Source: Paratinospora sagittata
Lineage: Eukaryota; Streptophyta; Magnoliopsida; Ranunculales; Menispermaceae
Assembly: GCA_035771175.1 (NCBI GenBank)
Contig: CM069603.1
Span: forward strand, 29,933,308 to 29,997,307
Direction of reading: 5' to 3'
Length of the DNA stretch: 64,000 nt
In this document: positions 1 through 12,342 of the stretch, in pieces
How the letters are laid out: each line of letters opens with the position of its first letter
Numbering within the stretch: the stretch's first letter is position 1
Made by a program: the position numbers and the translations under genes
The notes under the pieces: model-generated
The model's database searches: none
Seen by the model: the letters and a program-made list of their open reading frames with translations, nothing else
Told to the model about the DNA's origin: nothing

Positions 1-316
1 TGATTGTCCTTGTATCTGTTGGCAGGATGTACTCCACATATAGAGATCAAGATGTTAATGGAATTGAACTTTGAAAAAAAAAAAAATCTAGTTTTCGATT
101 AGTAATTATGAAATGGTTTAAATTTGTTTTGAGGCTTACAAATATACTAAGATTGTATTTGGTTATGGCACAAAATAATCAATTTTCAACTGATCAACTC
201 TCCTACTATATTCACACATCGTGATCAAATTTCATGAAGATTGAAATTGAATGATAGGATTGGATAATATTGGCATTGGATTTAAACCAATAAACAATGG
301 ATCGGGTTGGATTGGA

Positions 317-911
317 TTTTTTTTTTTTTTTTGTTTGAGAAGAAACAAAACTTGTATTAAATGGAAAAGTCAAAGAATACAAAACAGAGCATCAGAAATG
401 CTCCACTAATGAAACGATACCCACAGAGTAAAGAGAAAGAAACATGTGTGCCCAACCCCAAAAAGATACTAATAAAAAATAAATAAAAAATACAAGAAGC
501 CACCACACTGAACCCTACAAACATCCATCCCATCTCCTGCACCATTCTGAAATAGAAAACCCCCCCATTGAACTTTGAACAAGCCAGCCACTTAACCTCC
601 TCCCAAATACTAAGGCAATCCAAGGCATGCCCCACAAATACCCTCTTACTCCTCTCCAACCAAATTGACCAAAGCGTTGCAAATGATGATACTCTCCAAA
701 TTTCTTTGACTTTGCCAGTACACTGAGATATATGGGCTAGGGTCATGCATTCATACAAGGATGAATGGGAAACTAACCCTCCCTCTATATAGACCCCCCA
801 AAAGTCCCACACATATCTAGCCACTCTATCGCAGGAATAAGTGTACAATGGATTCACCATCTTGCAAGTAAAGAGGGCAGTAGTGGGGCAGTGGGGAGAT
901 AGATATAGCAT
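317..911 (-). mobile_element. 5'-truncated LINE, 3' end with zf-RVT domain and poly(A)
   Basis: A minus-strand reading frame (357-911) ends with residues typical of the zinc-binding region that closes plant L1-type LINE ORF2 proteins: a WRVSSFATLWSIWLERSKRVF segment (split here as WRVSSFATLW and SIWLERSKRVF) preceded by a VWDFW block. On the minus strand the frame is followed by about 75 bp of 3' untranslated sequence and a 16-base poly(A), seen as T at 317-332, which is the expected LINE 3' end. No reverse transcriptase or endonuclease is recognisable upstream, so this is a 5'-truncated insertion. It lies downstream of the MARCH gene exons seen here and may sit inside that gene's last intron. 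Confidence 0.7.
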
Positions 912-1020
912 AGGAAACTAACTTTGGAGCACATCCAATGTGTTAAGTTTACCATGATTCATGAGCCACCCAAACACCTATTCTTTTGATGGGATTTAAG
1001 CATTCCACATACTTCTAAAG

Positions 1021-1620
1021 ATGGGAACGGGGGAAAATGATGGGTCATCAATAAGATGCTCAAAGAATGATTTAAAAGTAAAAGAGCAAGTTGAATGTAG
1101 GGATCATCTAAGCCTATCAAGTTGGTCTGAGAAACGAATCCGAGACTTTTTCTTCTTGAACGAAAAATGGAAGGCAATGGTGGTCCAGTCCATCGAAGCA
1201 GCCAGAGACTTCAACGACAACCACCGGAGGAGCTTGTGTTATTTCCACAAGAACCTAAGAGGTCAAGGAAGCTGAGGCACGACCGAAACATGGAAGAGGA
1301 ACATGCAATGCTGGAAGCCATGGTTATGCACCATCTGGCAGAAGAAAATAATCCAGTAATAATGGGAAGCGTCAAATGTAAAGCATGTAAGAATGTCCTA
1401 GATGAGTTGGTGGACATAAGAGAGAGCAACGGTTGTGAAAGTTATTCTTGATGCTGGTGTCAGTCTTGCACCACGTACATTCAAGTGCAAGGATTGCAAA
1501 GGGGTAGTTGAAGCCTATCAGAACAAGAATCAAAATATCAATTGGCTTTTTCTATACATCATTGGATCAATCATGCAAGCGGTTGGAACTGCAATGAAGC
1601 AATTTCTCCAAAATCATTAG
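1021..1620 (+). other. Unrecognised overlapping ORF fragments
   Basis: Three overlapping plus-strand frames (1021-1275, 1167-1451, 1435-1620) have more balanced base composition than their surroundings. The second and third contain two similar cysteine pairs, VKCKACKNVLDELVD and FKCKDCKGVVEAY, which look like a zinc-ribbon-like CxxC pair broken by a frame change near 1440. The C-terminal part has a hydrophobic stretch (WLFLYIIGSIMQAVG). I do not recognise the family. It could be a gene fragment captured or left by a mobile element, or an exon set of an unknown gene. Function not assigned. Confidence 0.3.
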
Positions 1621-1713
1621 TATAATGTTCCGCCCCAAAATTTTGTTGGGTGGAAGGTGGCCTGCCAGCTACATGTATACAAGTGTATCTGCGACATCCT
1701 CCACGGTGGTGCT

Positions 1714-1845
1714 GGTAGAAGAGGAGTGGTTCATGAAGGTACTAGTAGAGGAGTAGCAGTTCGAGAATGCGGTGTTGGTGGAGGAGCAGCAGTTCGAGAA
1801 GGCGGTGTTGGTGGAGGAGCAGCGGTTCAAGAAGGGGCTGGGAAA
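1714..1845 (+). repeat. 33-bp minisatellite, about 4 units
   Basis: Four head-to-tail units of 33 bp. The last three are close copies that translate on the plus strand to an 11-residue Gly/Ala/Val repeat (GGAAVREGGVG). The first is more diverged. The repeat is open on both strands, so the small frames across it prove nothing about coding. Confidence 0.7.
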
Positions 1846-2309
1846 GCATTTTCCCATTCTGTAGGTAGGAGACATTGCCTAGGATAACTGCGGAAAGGCT
1901 AAGGTAAAAGACAACTTCCTGACAAGTAAGCATGATTGTTGAGTCTTTCATGTCATGATATGTGCCAAATATTTATGATCTAGTCACCCTCACAATGGTA
2001 AGCAGCCACATTTTTACTAAGCAGCCTCTATCCTAGTTTGTTAACTTCAAAAGATACAAGTCTAAGCATCTCAAGCATTTTGTTTGTTTCTTAATAATCT
2101 TGTTGTAGGGCATCTCCCTTAATAAATCAATATCGTCCACGGCAGGTCAAGAAAGATTAGTGCTTGACCACTACTAGCAATGCCCCTAAGCATCAACTTG
2201 ACTTCAAATGAGGAGGCTAAGAATCTAAGATCTAAAAGACTAAATCCCACTTGAAAATCTCATGTGCATATCAACCACTACTACTACTACTGCACAACTC
2301 AACACCATA
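1846..2309. other. No gene seen
   Basis: AT-rich sequence without a supported frame, RNA gene or repeat. Confidence 0.5.
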
Positions 2310-2663
2310 GTTGTTAGAATCGCGATTCGAATCACTAAATTGTACAATTCATGATTCAATTCACCCCAAAAAGATTCAAATTGGATCCATGAATTGCTAT
2401 ACTTGTGAATCGCAAGTGAATCAGTCCAAATCACAAGTCAATCGTAAATGAATCGAACCGAATCGCTAGCTTAATCATAGTGAATTGGTTTGAATCATAA
2501 ATTTATTAAAAAAGATTAATGTCTTCAAAACTCCATGGGTACTTCATAAACACAAATATACGATTAAAATTTGTATACTAAATCTTACGATTCACTGATC
2601 TAAACCCCGATTCAATTCACCAAGTCTCAAAAAGATTTGATTTTGATTCACGATTATGACAAC
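2310..2663. mobile_element. Candidate MITE rich in GAATCG motifs
   Basis: The two ends are imperfect inverted repeats (left gttgttagaatcgcgatt, right complement gttgtcataatcgtgaatc), and the interior is full of GAATCG/CGATTC words. A clear target-site duplication was not found, so the class is open. 2664-3119 to its right is AT- and CA-rich and holds nothing I can name. Confidence 0.45.
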
Positions 2664-3119
2664 AATGCTCAGCACCACCATCTCTATCGCCACCACCACA
2701 AATACTAGTATGCAAGTGACTAACACCATAGTAATCATGGTGGTGGTGAATGTAATAACAACTCTCCATTACATTACTTTTACACCTTCACCACCACCAG
2801 TGACATAATCACCCCTTTCGTTGCTACCACATTTCCACACTACAACCATCATCCTTAAATGAAGAGCATGTTAGATAACTCTACCTTAGCTCTAAAAGGG
2901 CCCTCAAATCAACCTCCACTTGTAAGAGAGGCTGAAGCACAAAAGAAAGTTGAATAATGGAATTATCAAAAGTTACCTAACAACACCATCATTTAATTTT
3001 ATAATAAAATTAATGTGTTAAACACAAATTGAGATCTTTTTCCCAATACAATTTAATATGTCTCCTATGACAAGGCCAATCTACAAAAAAATTGGCCAAA
3101 GAAAAAAAATCCTAGAAAA

Positions 3120-3578
3120 TAGGAGTGTCAATGACTTGGTTCAAACCACGGAACCAAACCGAATCGGTGCGTTCAATTCAATTTTTTTGCTCTAATCGAT
3201 TCGGTTTCGAGTTGGGAGTTTTATAAACCGATCGGTTCGGTTCTGGTTGCGGGTTGAGGTCTTGAAAACCGAAGGTAAACCGAACTGAACCGACCATGGT
3301 TATGTTGTATTATTATATTATGTATGTTAAATATTTCTATATGGGTATTGATGCAACAAGATATGTTGATGAAAAAAAAAAAATTCTTTTTGTAACATTA
3401 CATTATTATGTTGTATTATTAGTAATATGTGTTTCTTTTAATTTTAAAAAATATATTTTACAGGTTAAAAAATGTAAACCAATTAACCCAAACCGAATTG
3501 GTTCAGTTCGGTTTAGGAGGGTATAATCGGTTCGGATTGGTTTACAAACCGATCCGAACCGTACCAATGACACCCCTA
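3120..3578. mobile_element. hAT-type MITE with 8-bp target duplication
   Basis: A 459-bp non-coding element. The ends are inverted repeats (left taggagtgtcaatga, right complement taggggtgtcattgg) followed inward by CGGTTCGG-rich arms. It is flanked by a perfect 8-bp direct repeat ctagaaaa at 3112-3119 and 3579-3586, the length made by hAT transposases. The interior is AT-rich, with no transposase. Confidence 0.85.
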
Positions 3579-3798
3579 CTAGAAAATATGAAGCACAAAT
3601 AAAATATTATGGGAATATGACCTTCATGAAACAATTGAAGCCCAAAAAGAAGAGGAAAAAAAAGAAAAACAAAAGCAAATTAAATCAGGATAAAAGCAAA
3701 GGTAAAGCATGCTAATAACATAACTGATCATGGCACCTAGCTATGAAGAAGTCATAGAAATAATCTCAGCTTGTTGATCATAAGAAGCAGTTCCTTAC

Positions 3799-6700
3799 CC
3801 AGGTTGGCAACAACAAAGACAAAGTTCTCGACATGGCTGAGCTAGATCATTCCTCACTCTTCGATCATAGCAAGTTATAAAGCACCCAGACAATCCCAGC
3901 AAAGCGAAAAAGAGAAGTGCACCTGAATTAGGCAGCAAAAACAATAAGAGCATTAGAGCAACCGTGCCATCAATAAGAAATCAAATATCGAGATCAGAAT
4001 TTAAAGTATCACCTTGCAATCAGCATAAATTGTCAAGAAATACAAATAACTATAGAGTACATGAAGCATTTTTTTTTTTTTTAAATTGCTCCTTTGTTTT
4101 GTTTTCCCAAAAACGGTAGCAAAAGAAGCCTTTCAGTATAAAAAAAACAAAAAGAAAAAAACAAAGGAAAATGCTTCATGGAACATCAGAACCTTCACCA
4201 TTAGTAATATCAAATGTATCGCCATCATATATTGAGAACCAAGAAAATAAAGCCAATTGCATTGAAAGGTGGCCTTATTCTTCGGAATGACTGCTGGAGG
4301 AAGGATAAATGTACGCTAACACAAGACTGTGTCCTAAAATGAGCATTCCATCCACAAGATTCTTTGTCACAAAAATTTAACCAACTCAAATGATAAAAAA
4401 TTACAAAATATCAAACGGAACAAGCTTGTCACTGATAACAAAAAGATTCAAGATTCATCTCGGTAAATGATGGCTTCTTAGACAAGCAAGATAACCAGAT
4501 CAGGTAGAATGATAAAAAGACCATAGTCCAAAGAAAAATATGATTTTTTTGGAATATAGGCTGAATATTGTGCTGATCTGCAGCATATATACTCTATACT
4601 GTCACCATAAGAATCATTTCCATTCTTACAAAAAATAACCATAAGTCATAACAATAAAACCATCATGCTAGTAGCCAGGATGCAAGAGACAAATTGGATG
4701 ATAGACTGGCCAAGTAAAGGATGCAAGAGAATAATCATAAGTCATATACTCTCTACTGTCACCATAAGAATTATTTCCATTCTTACAAAAAATAATCATA
4801 AGTCATAACAATAAAACCATCATGCTAGCCAGGATGAAAGAGACTAATTGGATGACAGACTGGCCAAGTAAGGGAAGCAGCATTGTCGAAAGGAACTAAA
4901 AGTGGGTTTCCATTTGATTTAGCATTTCAATTATCTTTCTTCCATTTTTTCGCCTTCACATGTTTCTTTTCCTTGCTATCAAAGCCACCAAGTACTTATG
5001 AAGTGTCGGTTGTCAGCCTGTTTATTTGAAATTTAGAAATAGATAAAACCATAGAAAGGGACTCCTGCATGGGGGAAGGTAAAACCCTATAAAGAAGGAC
5101 ACGTCCAATGCAAAAGGCTCCTTCAATTGCATGGTCTGGGGAAGGATTGAAGTACACAGCCATATACTCCCACTTTGTAGAGAGGCTATTTTCCACATCT
5201 AAACTCGTGACCTCAAGGTTACAATGGAGGAAGCTACAGTATTGCACAAAAGAGGCTGCCCAGTAAAACCCCATTCTTAGTCTTTTTATAATTCAGCACT
5301 ATCTTACTTGTTTCCTTATTGATTGTTGCATTTGGATTTTAACGTAGTGGAAGCGTATTTGAATCGATGGATTCAAAAGAAAATTGAAAAAATAAAGAAC
5401 TAGAAATTGAATTTTAATTTCAAAGAGAAAGATAATTAGTGAAATTATTCCTAAAACTCGTAATTAGAGCTCTTTATGTAGATAACTCTATGGAAACAAC
5501 TAAAAAATAAGTTTCCTAAGCTATCTATATCATAATAGCAACTTTCTAACATTATTACAACTCTATTTAGACACTTTCTAATCACATTAAATAATAAATA
5601 CAAATTTAGATTCTATCTAAACTACCACTAAAATACAATTCTACCAAAATAAAAGCTTTTCTATACAAGGAAACTTGACTAGAAAATAGAAAGAAACTAA
5701 AAACTAAATTTTGGAACTTTCCTAAAGTAGAACTTAATTGAATATATTTTCATATATATCCTTTATATATATAATATAACTTACAACTTAATTTGAAATA
5801 AAATATATAACTTAATTGAATATTATAGAATTTATTACTATATATAAGATGAGGTATTAATATAAGATAAGGTATTATTTTGCATAAGCTTTATAATGCT
5901 TTGTTTGGAGATTCACAAATTACAACTCATTTAGTCATATACTAGCAGCCCTAACCATCCGTGTTTGATCCCGAGAGTTATTGAAGTCTCTGACTCGCTC
6001 CTTGTAATGTTTCTTTCATTTTGTTGGTTTCCCCTCTTTTTTTACTTTAGTTTAAAATGAATAAATATGCTAACAAAGTACAATTTACATTTTATTTCTT
6101 ATTTTAAGTTTAATTTATAGTTAGTGACTTAGTTTCTTTTTATTTTTTGTCCTTTCATTTGGGCATGCAGCTTGCATTTTAGGCACAAAGGGCCTTTTGC
6201 GTTTTCCTCACACCTTGTGCCCTTAACTACAGTAAATAAGATATCAAAAATAGTTATTATAGTCTTTTGAAGTTGAAACAAAATTGATTCATTTAGGAGT
6301 TTGGAGAACAAATTGAGCCATGAATTGATGAATAGTAAGATTCATATAAATTATCTAACTTCTATATATGAATAAAATAGATCAAGATCCGAAGATTCAT
6401 GAGATTCAATTCATAATGCTACTTGTGGCCATTTAACCAATAGGAGTTCTAGAATGAGCTGATTTAAAAGTAAGGATGTTCACCAAGAAGATTGTCGTAC
6501 CAAAATTCATTGTGAAATATGCAATTGTTATCTAAATCATCAATGAGAATGCATTATCCATCATTTTTAATCTCTCAGACCATATTTCACTAGTCTACAA
6601 TTACCAGTTTTAAAGGAAAATAATTCCAAAGTTCTAACAGCTTCCTTTTACATATCTTTGGGTAGAAAGGGGCGATATTATGTTTAAACTTTAAATTAAC

Positions 6701-7823
6701 AACTACTACAGAGAAAACATGATTGACATGCATTTGTCCATATTGACACAAAAATATTATTTGTATACATGTGCGTGCATATAAATGTTTTCTTTTGCTC
6801 GAAGTGTGTATATACATTGTGTTGACATCTCCACTGATACTACATGGATGCAAATGAAACTGGACAAAAAACTTGAATCATCTCATCAAAAAGCTTTACT
6901 AAAGAAAGCACATTACACAACCTTGACATTGCAAGAAACAAAAAAAGTAAATAAATTAAATAAAATAAAAACTAATAGAATGGAATTGCAGAAAAGGCGC
7001 AACAAGAAGAAAAATTAAATAAAAAGAAAGAAAGAAAGACATGCATATTTTCAATATTTACCACATATGTAGTAGAAACTAAGTTCACTGTCAAAACCCC
7101 AGGCATGTTGAAGCCAAAATTGCTGATAACCATCGACTAAGTGCACCAAATATGCCAATGAAGCAATTACCTGCATGTAAGGCATGGAGCGAAAGTATGT
7201 ATAAATAGAAATGCAGCAGCTTGAGAAAACCTTAGAAAAGCCTCTTAAGAAAACATAACAGGATTGATTACGTACAAGTTGAACAGCCACAAAAATAAAT
7301 AGGATATCTCTAGTCACAAAGAACCGGAACTTCAAGGTTCTCCATTTCCTATCAGCAAAGGCATGCACTCTTAAATGATAAGGGGCCTTGCATGTTGTGC
7401 AATGTGCAAATGCAAAACCTTCCTGAAGAAATTAAGAAGACATGGTCAGTTTCAAGTTATTCTGGATGGTTTACAGAGAAGTGAAGATGCAACTAAATGA
7501 AAGGAAGAGATGGAGAGAGGAAATAAGACAAGAATATGAGTATGAAAAGAACTGAGAAAAATGCATTGCAAAGAGAAATATTAACATGACATGAGATATA
7601 AAAAAAAATAGCAAAAATAAAATTGTCAAAAGCTTAATTGACAATTTGCACAGAGAGAACCAAAAATTATGCTTTCTTCATCTAGTAAATTCAGGCGCTT
7701 GCAAAAATATGCCACATTAATCATTGCAAGGTTATTGCTACTGACCATCCATGCTAGATCCAATGAAAAGAAATTATTGCAAAAATATGGCATCTTAAAT
7801 CATGGGATACATCCATAGTGCAA

Positions 7824-7894
<71 letters not shown>

Positions 7895-9796
7895 TAAAGA
7901 AGCCTAACAATTGCTGGTTTGTCATCATTCTTCATATATAGGACCCGCACGTTCAATAAAGCTATCCTTACAACCAATATCAATCAATCTCAATGTGCTT
8001 AGTTCCTACCAAGTTACATGAAACAAGATAGTGAATTGTGTTCATGGCAGCTACTACAGCCTCATGTTCACAGAAGAGAAACCATAGATTTTTAAGAAAC
8101 AAAAGGATGAACACATATACAACAAACATAACCCAACTCAAAGTTTGGCCTCTGCATGTGACCTAGCATTCACCACTTGTTTTATGGCTCTTCCAAGTCA
8201 TCAGGTTTCCATCAAGAAACTCACAATACCCCAATGTTAATTTTTGCTTTTCGAAATAAGACCAACCAACATAATATAAGTTTGCCTAAACAGCAATGGG
8301 ACAAGTGAAAGAGATGTGGTACACCAGCCAACTGCTGATATCTACAAGCAATGCTTAGAGAATGTTCATTGCCTTCAACCATACTGGGATTCTGCACAAA
8401 AAATGGGACATCCAAGGGTTACAACCTAAGAAACCAATCTCCTTCATTAACTTAGGTACATAATTCCTATGAGAAAATAAAATTTCAATCTTAAACCTAG
8501 CAACCTTACCATAAGGGATATCTTACTTGATTCTTAAAACCTCCCTACTTCTTTATCATTTCCATTTATTATTATGCCATCCACAAATACGATAAGGGCA
8601 ATTTTGCTCCCTCATTATGATTAACGAAAAAAGTACAATTAGCTCAAATCTTTTTCTCTCCTTACCTTCCAACTGCTTCATCGGAATACTAGAACTTTTG
8701 AAACATCCAAAAGGAGATTGCTTCAATCCATACAGAACCTTCTTTAGTTTACATACTTCAAATGGAGATAACAACATGAATGACCAATATGCCAAGCTGC
8801 TCTGCAAATAAGCAAATGGTCTCCCTCCTAATATGCAAGCTAATCAGCCCGTGTAAAGGTCGTATCAGTTTGGAACACTTCTAAACACTGCCAATTTTTC
8901 AATAAGAAAGGGAGTTGAACCATTGATTGACCTTGTGGGAGTGCTATCTCTAGTAAAATATAAACAAGTTCATGTTTAAAGTTAAGAGGAAGTAAACGAG
9001 CAACGCCGAACAAACATAGTTAAGACATTGTGCCAACCTACAAGAACTAAACAAAGTGCTTCATTGGATTAAAACGAGTATGTGTATACCCTCACAGCCC
9101 GCCAATGATCCAAACATTCGCGGTGAACGTACTTTGAGGTTCCTTTGCACTTGCAAGGAGCGATAAAATCCCTGCCTGAGAGCACAACATAACACCATTA
9201 AATACAACACCAAAATCCCCCCCCCCCCCCAAAAAAAAAAAAAAAAACACTAATAATAATAAAAGAAAAAGAAGAAGAACATGAATTTCATTGATCGTCT
9301 GTACTGCGGGAGTTCTATGTTTAAAAAAAAAAAAAAAAAGATTAAAACTTTTGGAAAAAAACAGGTTCCATTATGTATAGTCTCGTAAAGATTGCCAATT
9401 TCACACTAAAAATGACGAAATAAAAAAAAAAAAAAAGGTTCCTTTTTTTTCCAGTACGAACTGCAAGAATAGATAACCAAAACGGAAATTGAACAAAAAT
9501 CAATTTTACCATGACAATATCACGGAACTATGAAAATTCCCATAATTGAAAGTAAAAGTTCCCTAAAATTGACACTAAGTGCTGACATGCATATTACATA
9601 TATCAAAAAAAAAAAAACAAATTGGATAGAACGAAACAAAAAAAATTGCATATTACATATAATTACCATCAGTTTCGAGGCAAATTCTGCACTGAATTTG
9701 CTCGCCGGGTCCTGCTTCCAAGTCGATCTCGTCTGGTTCGGTTATGATTGTAGGAGCAATTAGAGGAGAAGCACTAGCATGATCCGCCATGCTCAT
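3799..9796 (-). CDS. RING-CH (MARCH-type) membrane E3 ubiquitin ligase, 5 exons seen, 3' end missing
   Basis: Spliced gene. The exons, in order of transcription, are 9790-9667 (or from the in-frame ATG at 9796), 9175-9090, 7422-7276, 7170-7062 and 3922-3799. All have GT/AG borders and keep one reading frame. Exon 1 gives MADHASASPLIAP and then the start of an RINGv domain (QCRICLETDG). Exon 2 supplies CKCKGTSKYVHRECLDHW and exon 3 AHCTTCKAP, completing the C4HC3 zinc ligands. Exons 3-5 carry membrane segments (DILFIFVAVQLVIASLAYLV split over exons 3 and 4; ALLFFALLGLSGCFI), and exon 5 ends in a Cys-rich stretch (CRELCLCCCQPG). The family moves ubiquitin to membrane-protein substrates. The ATG at 9790 has the better context (agcATGG). 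Exon 5 ends in a good donor (GTAAGG), but I find no further exon down to position 1, so the C-terminus is outside the window or lost. Confidence 0.9.
4060..4180. repeat. Small foldback in MARCH intron 4
   Basis: A 13-bp perfect inverted repeat (catgaagcatttt / aaaatgcttcatg) bounds a 121-bp T-rich then A-rich stretch. No target duplication is evident. Confidence 0.45.
4585..4876. repeat. 157-bp tandem duplication in intron 4
   Basis: The segment starting near 4591 (actctatactgtcacc) recurs at 4748 (actctctactgtcacc) with only scattered differences, giving two copies of a 157-bp unit inside the 3.1-kb intron 4 of the MARCH gene. Confidence 0.75.
5060..5265 (-). mobile_element. Diverged tRNA-derived SINE (Au/TS-like)
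   Basis: Read on the minus strand, the segment has a B-box-like GAGGTCACGAGTTTAGA. Further on are CCTTCCCCAGACC and a GGAGCC...GCATTGGAC tail, the order found in plant Au/TS-type SINEs. It is diverged, and the A box and insertion-site duplication are not clear. The rest of intron 4 (5280-7060) is AT-rich and shows no further feature. Confidence 0.5.
7824..7890. repeat. (GA)n microsatellite in intron 2
   Basis: A near-perfect GA run with a short GAAA interruption. The Ser/Leu-rich minus-strand frame across it is an artefact. Confidence 0.95.
7900..8840 (-). mobile_element. Decayed Ty1/copia pol fragment in MARCH intron 2
   Basis: On the minus strand, in broken frames, are remains of copia reverse transcriptase (KVLYGLKQSP near 8720, then a distorted VDD region near 8600). 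They are followed in the right order by the RYQQLAGV block near 8335, a GGNLVTW-like RNase H block near 8190, and TKHIEID-type remains near 8000. Many stops and frame changes make it non-functional. It occupies most of intron 2 (9089-7423) on the same strand as the host gene and has not disturbed the neighbouring splice sites. Confidence 0.75.
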
Positions 9797-10108
9797 TTCT
9801 CCAAGTATTAAAAGAAGAATAATACTACAATTTACAGAAATAACAAGAACAATAATAATATATCATTAACAGAAACCCTAAAAAACGTTCTCTTTTCTTT
9901 TCTTGCTTGCTTCTTCGGTAGACTGTTTAACCTCTTGGAGGTCTGAAGCGTTGAGCTCTACCGAAACAAGCAAGTGTTGCTTTTGAAGAATTTTGACAAC
10001 TTTGTACTGCAAATTCTAAAATCTGACAAATGTGGCCATGGCTAATTGGCTATATAGGCTCTCTATTCTCAAAAATAAATCTAAGAGACAGTGCAAAAAG
10101 TGAGAAAT
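9797..10108 (-). promoter_or_regulatory. 5' leader and promoter region of the MARCH gene
   Basis: About 310 bp between the MARCH start codon and the tRNA-Val gene. The stretch next to the gene is A-rich on the plus strand (T-rich on the transcript strand). No convincing TATA box or transcription start could be fixed. A conserved-looking ctcttttcttttcttgcttgcttcttcgg run near 9890-9918 (in pieces of 20 or less: ctcttttcttttcttgc, ttgcttcttcgg) lies on the non-coding strand. Confidence 0.35.
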
Positions 10109-10182
10109 TGTCTGAGCCCGGGTTCGAACCGGGGACTTCTAGTGTGTGAGACTAGCGTGATGACCAACTACACCACCCAGAC
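10109..10182 (-). tRNA. trnV: tRNA-Val(CAC)
   Basis: The minus strand folds as a full cloverleaf. The acceptor is GTCTGGG/CTCAGAC with one G-T pair. The D arm contains the A box TGGTGTAGTTGG. The anticodon stem CTAGT/ACTAG closes the seven-base loop CTCACAC, giving anticodon CAC (valine). The T arm CCCGG-TTCGAAC-CCGGG holds a perfect B box. The discriminator base is A. A T5 terminator follows on the transcript strand (plus-strand A run at 10095-10099). There is no intron and no encoded CCA, as expected for a nuclear plant tRNA gene. Confidence 0.97.
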
Positions 10183-12342
10183 GAGTTGATGACAGGCTTG
10201 CTGTTTTTTTATTTATTTATTAATTTAACTGATTCATAAAAGATTGTAATTTCATATTTATAATCATTGAGGAATATTAAGAAGGGTAAGTAAATTACTT
10301 GTAAACAGCTATTTTTTCAAAGTCAAAAGACAATAAATCATTAAGATGAAATTAAAGGAAGAAAAAGAAAAGGAAGATGGCAACATAATATTAAAAAGAA
10401 GTTACAAACAAAAATTAAGGATCCATTTAGTGTCAAAGATATTTTAATTAAAAATGAGGTTTAAAAAAATTTATTTTATTTGTATTTAATTTGATTTTGA
10501 AAAAAAAAAAAAAAACAAATGGACGAAGTGAATGAAATAATGACTCTGATAATTAGATTGTAACCATGCAAAAATCACCTCAAAAAGTTTAATCCCACTT
10601 TTTTCTACCCCCTTTTCTACAATATTTTAATTGACAATATTATAATCAATTGCTTCTCCTACAAAAGTCTTGCTAGCAAAGATGACTTCATAGAAAAGAT
10701 GGAAAAAATAGAAGAAACATTGGTATGGTTCATTGCTAATTAATGTTGATAATATATATACTTTAGAAGACACATATATACATGCCTTTTAAAAGCATTT
10801 TTATGCTTTTATCTTTGATAACACTTGATCGAATAGGGATATTTTTGTTTTAAAAAAGTACCTTTAAAGGATGAACTTAAAGAGAAGTGAAAGAAATATA
10901 TATATTGCTTAAATATAGAAGGTTCAATTGTTTAAACAAAGTGCATCACTAGCTTCTACTTAAAAACAAGTCAAGGGTACTTGTCTCTGTTGATGAAGCA
11001 AATGGGCACATAACAATTCCAGATAAAGTTCTTCTAGACACCATCTCTTTTCTAACACCATAATAGAAGAAATCATGAGTTGCTTATATGTTCATTAAAT
11101 AGAGAAATATTCAAATCGAAGTATTATATATGCAATTGGTTTAATAATGAACTTGATAAAAACACTAAAAGGATCAAAATTCCTAGTAAAATTAAAGGGG
11201 ATCATTTATACAACATGCTTTCAACATTTATCTTGTAAGAGGTATACAATTTAATATTATAATAATTGTAGAGATTTTATTATATGGATCTTTAATAATG
11301 TGAATCATGGTTCGAACAATCGAAAAAGTTTGTCGAAATTCGGCAAGTTTTTGAACCAACAAAGTGCGAAGTTGATGTAATATTCAAAAATGTAAAGAAT
11401 TGCCCAAAAATTTGATAGAATTCGACAAATTCAATAAAAGTCAAGAAACTTTAATAAAAGTTTAATTTTTTAATTAGAAAATGCAAAAATTCGACCCAAA
11501 CTTTGATGAAATATGACAAAAAAGTAAACAAATATTATTTCATCAATAAAAAATAAAATATGCCAATAATTATGCATTATTTTCAATTTTATCAACCAAC
11601 ATAGCCATATAAATAAAAAATAATAATCAAACAAGCTAACAAATTATGTAATTTTATAAGATATGCCTTATGTAAAAAAAAATTAAAAAGAAGTAAGAAA
11701 AACAAAAATAAAGAAAGAAAGAAAGTTAAAATGAGACAAAAAAAACTTAAAATTACATTGAAAGAGTTTCAAAAGCCATCTTTTTTTTTAGTTAAAATCC
11801 AATAAAACAAGATGAAAAAGCAATATATTTGAATAATAAACTAATAAATTAAGCAAAACGAAATGTCAAACTAGCAAATTATATAGTTGGGAAACAAGCC
11901 ACCACAAAATTAAAAATAAAAACATAGAAAATGGATTTTAAGCTAATGCAATGTATTTATCAGATTTTATTAAATTCAATTATATAACAAGTGACCTAAT
12001 AAAAATATTAATTAAAGTAACACTTAATATTCTTAATGAGTTTAGGTTGAGTTGGGTTGAGTGGATTTTATTTGATTCAATTATAATAAGTGAACAAATA
12101 AAAATGTTAATTAAGGCAACACTTAATATTCTTAATGAGTTTAGGTTGAGTTGGGACGTTAATTCCTAACACAACCCAATCCAATTTTAATTAATAATCC
12201 AACCCAACGCACATGCTTGGAGTCAGGTTGTTCGAGTTACTTCGGTTAGTCGGTAGGATGAACACTCCTAATGACAACCAACATAAATTTTGTTAAATCA
12301 ACTATGAACATGAATTCAAATTAAACTACACAAAAGGCTAGG
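10183..12342. other. AT-rich spacer
   Basis: No supported gene. It is very AT-rich with several poly(A)/poly(T) runs; one tandem repeat is listed separately. Confidence 0.6.
11963..12154. repeat. 101-bp tandem duplication
   Basis: The sequence from gattttat at 11963 is repeated from 12064, including a long identical block (taatattcttaatgagttta). The short open frame across it is an accident of the repeat. Sequence to the right (about 12155-12275) ends in cactcctaatgaca, like a MITE end, but a matching left end was not found. Confidence 0.7.

Noticed and set aside
7795..7983. Leu/Ser-repeat minus-strand frame
   Set aside because: A translation of the GA microsatellite.
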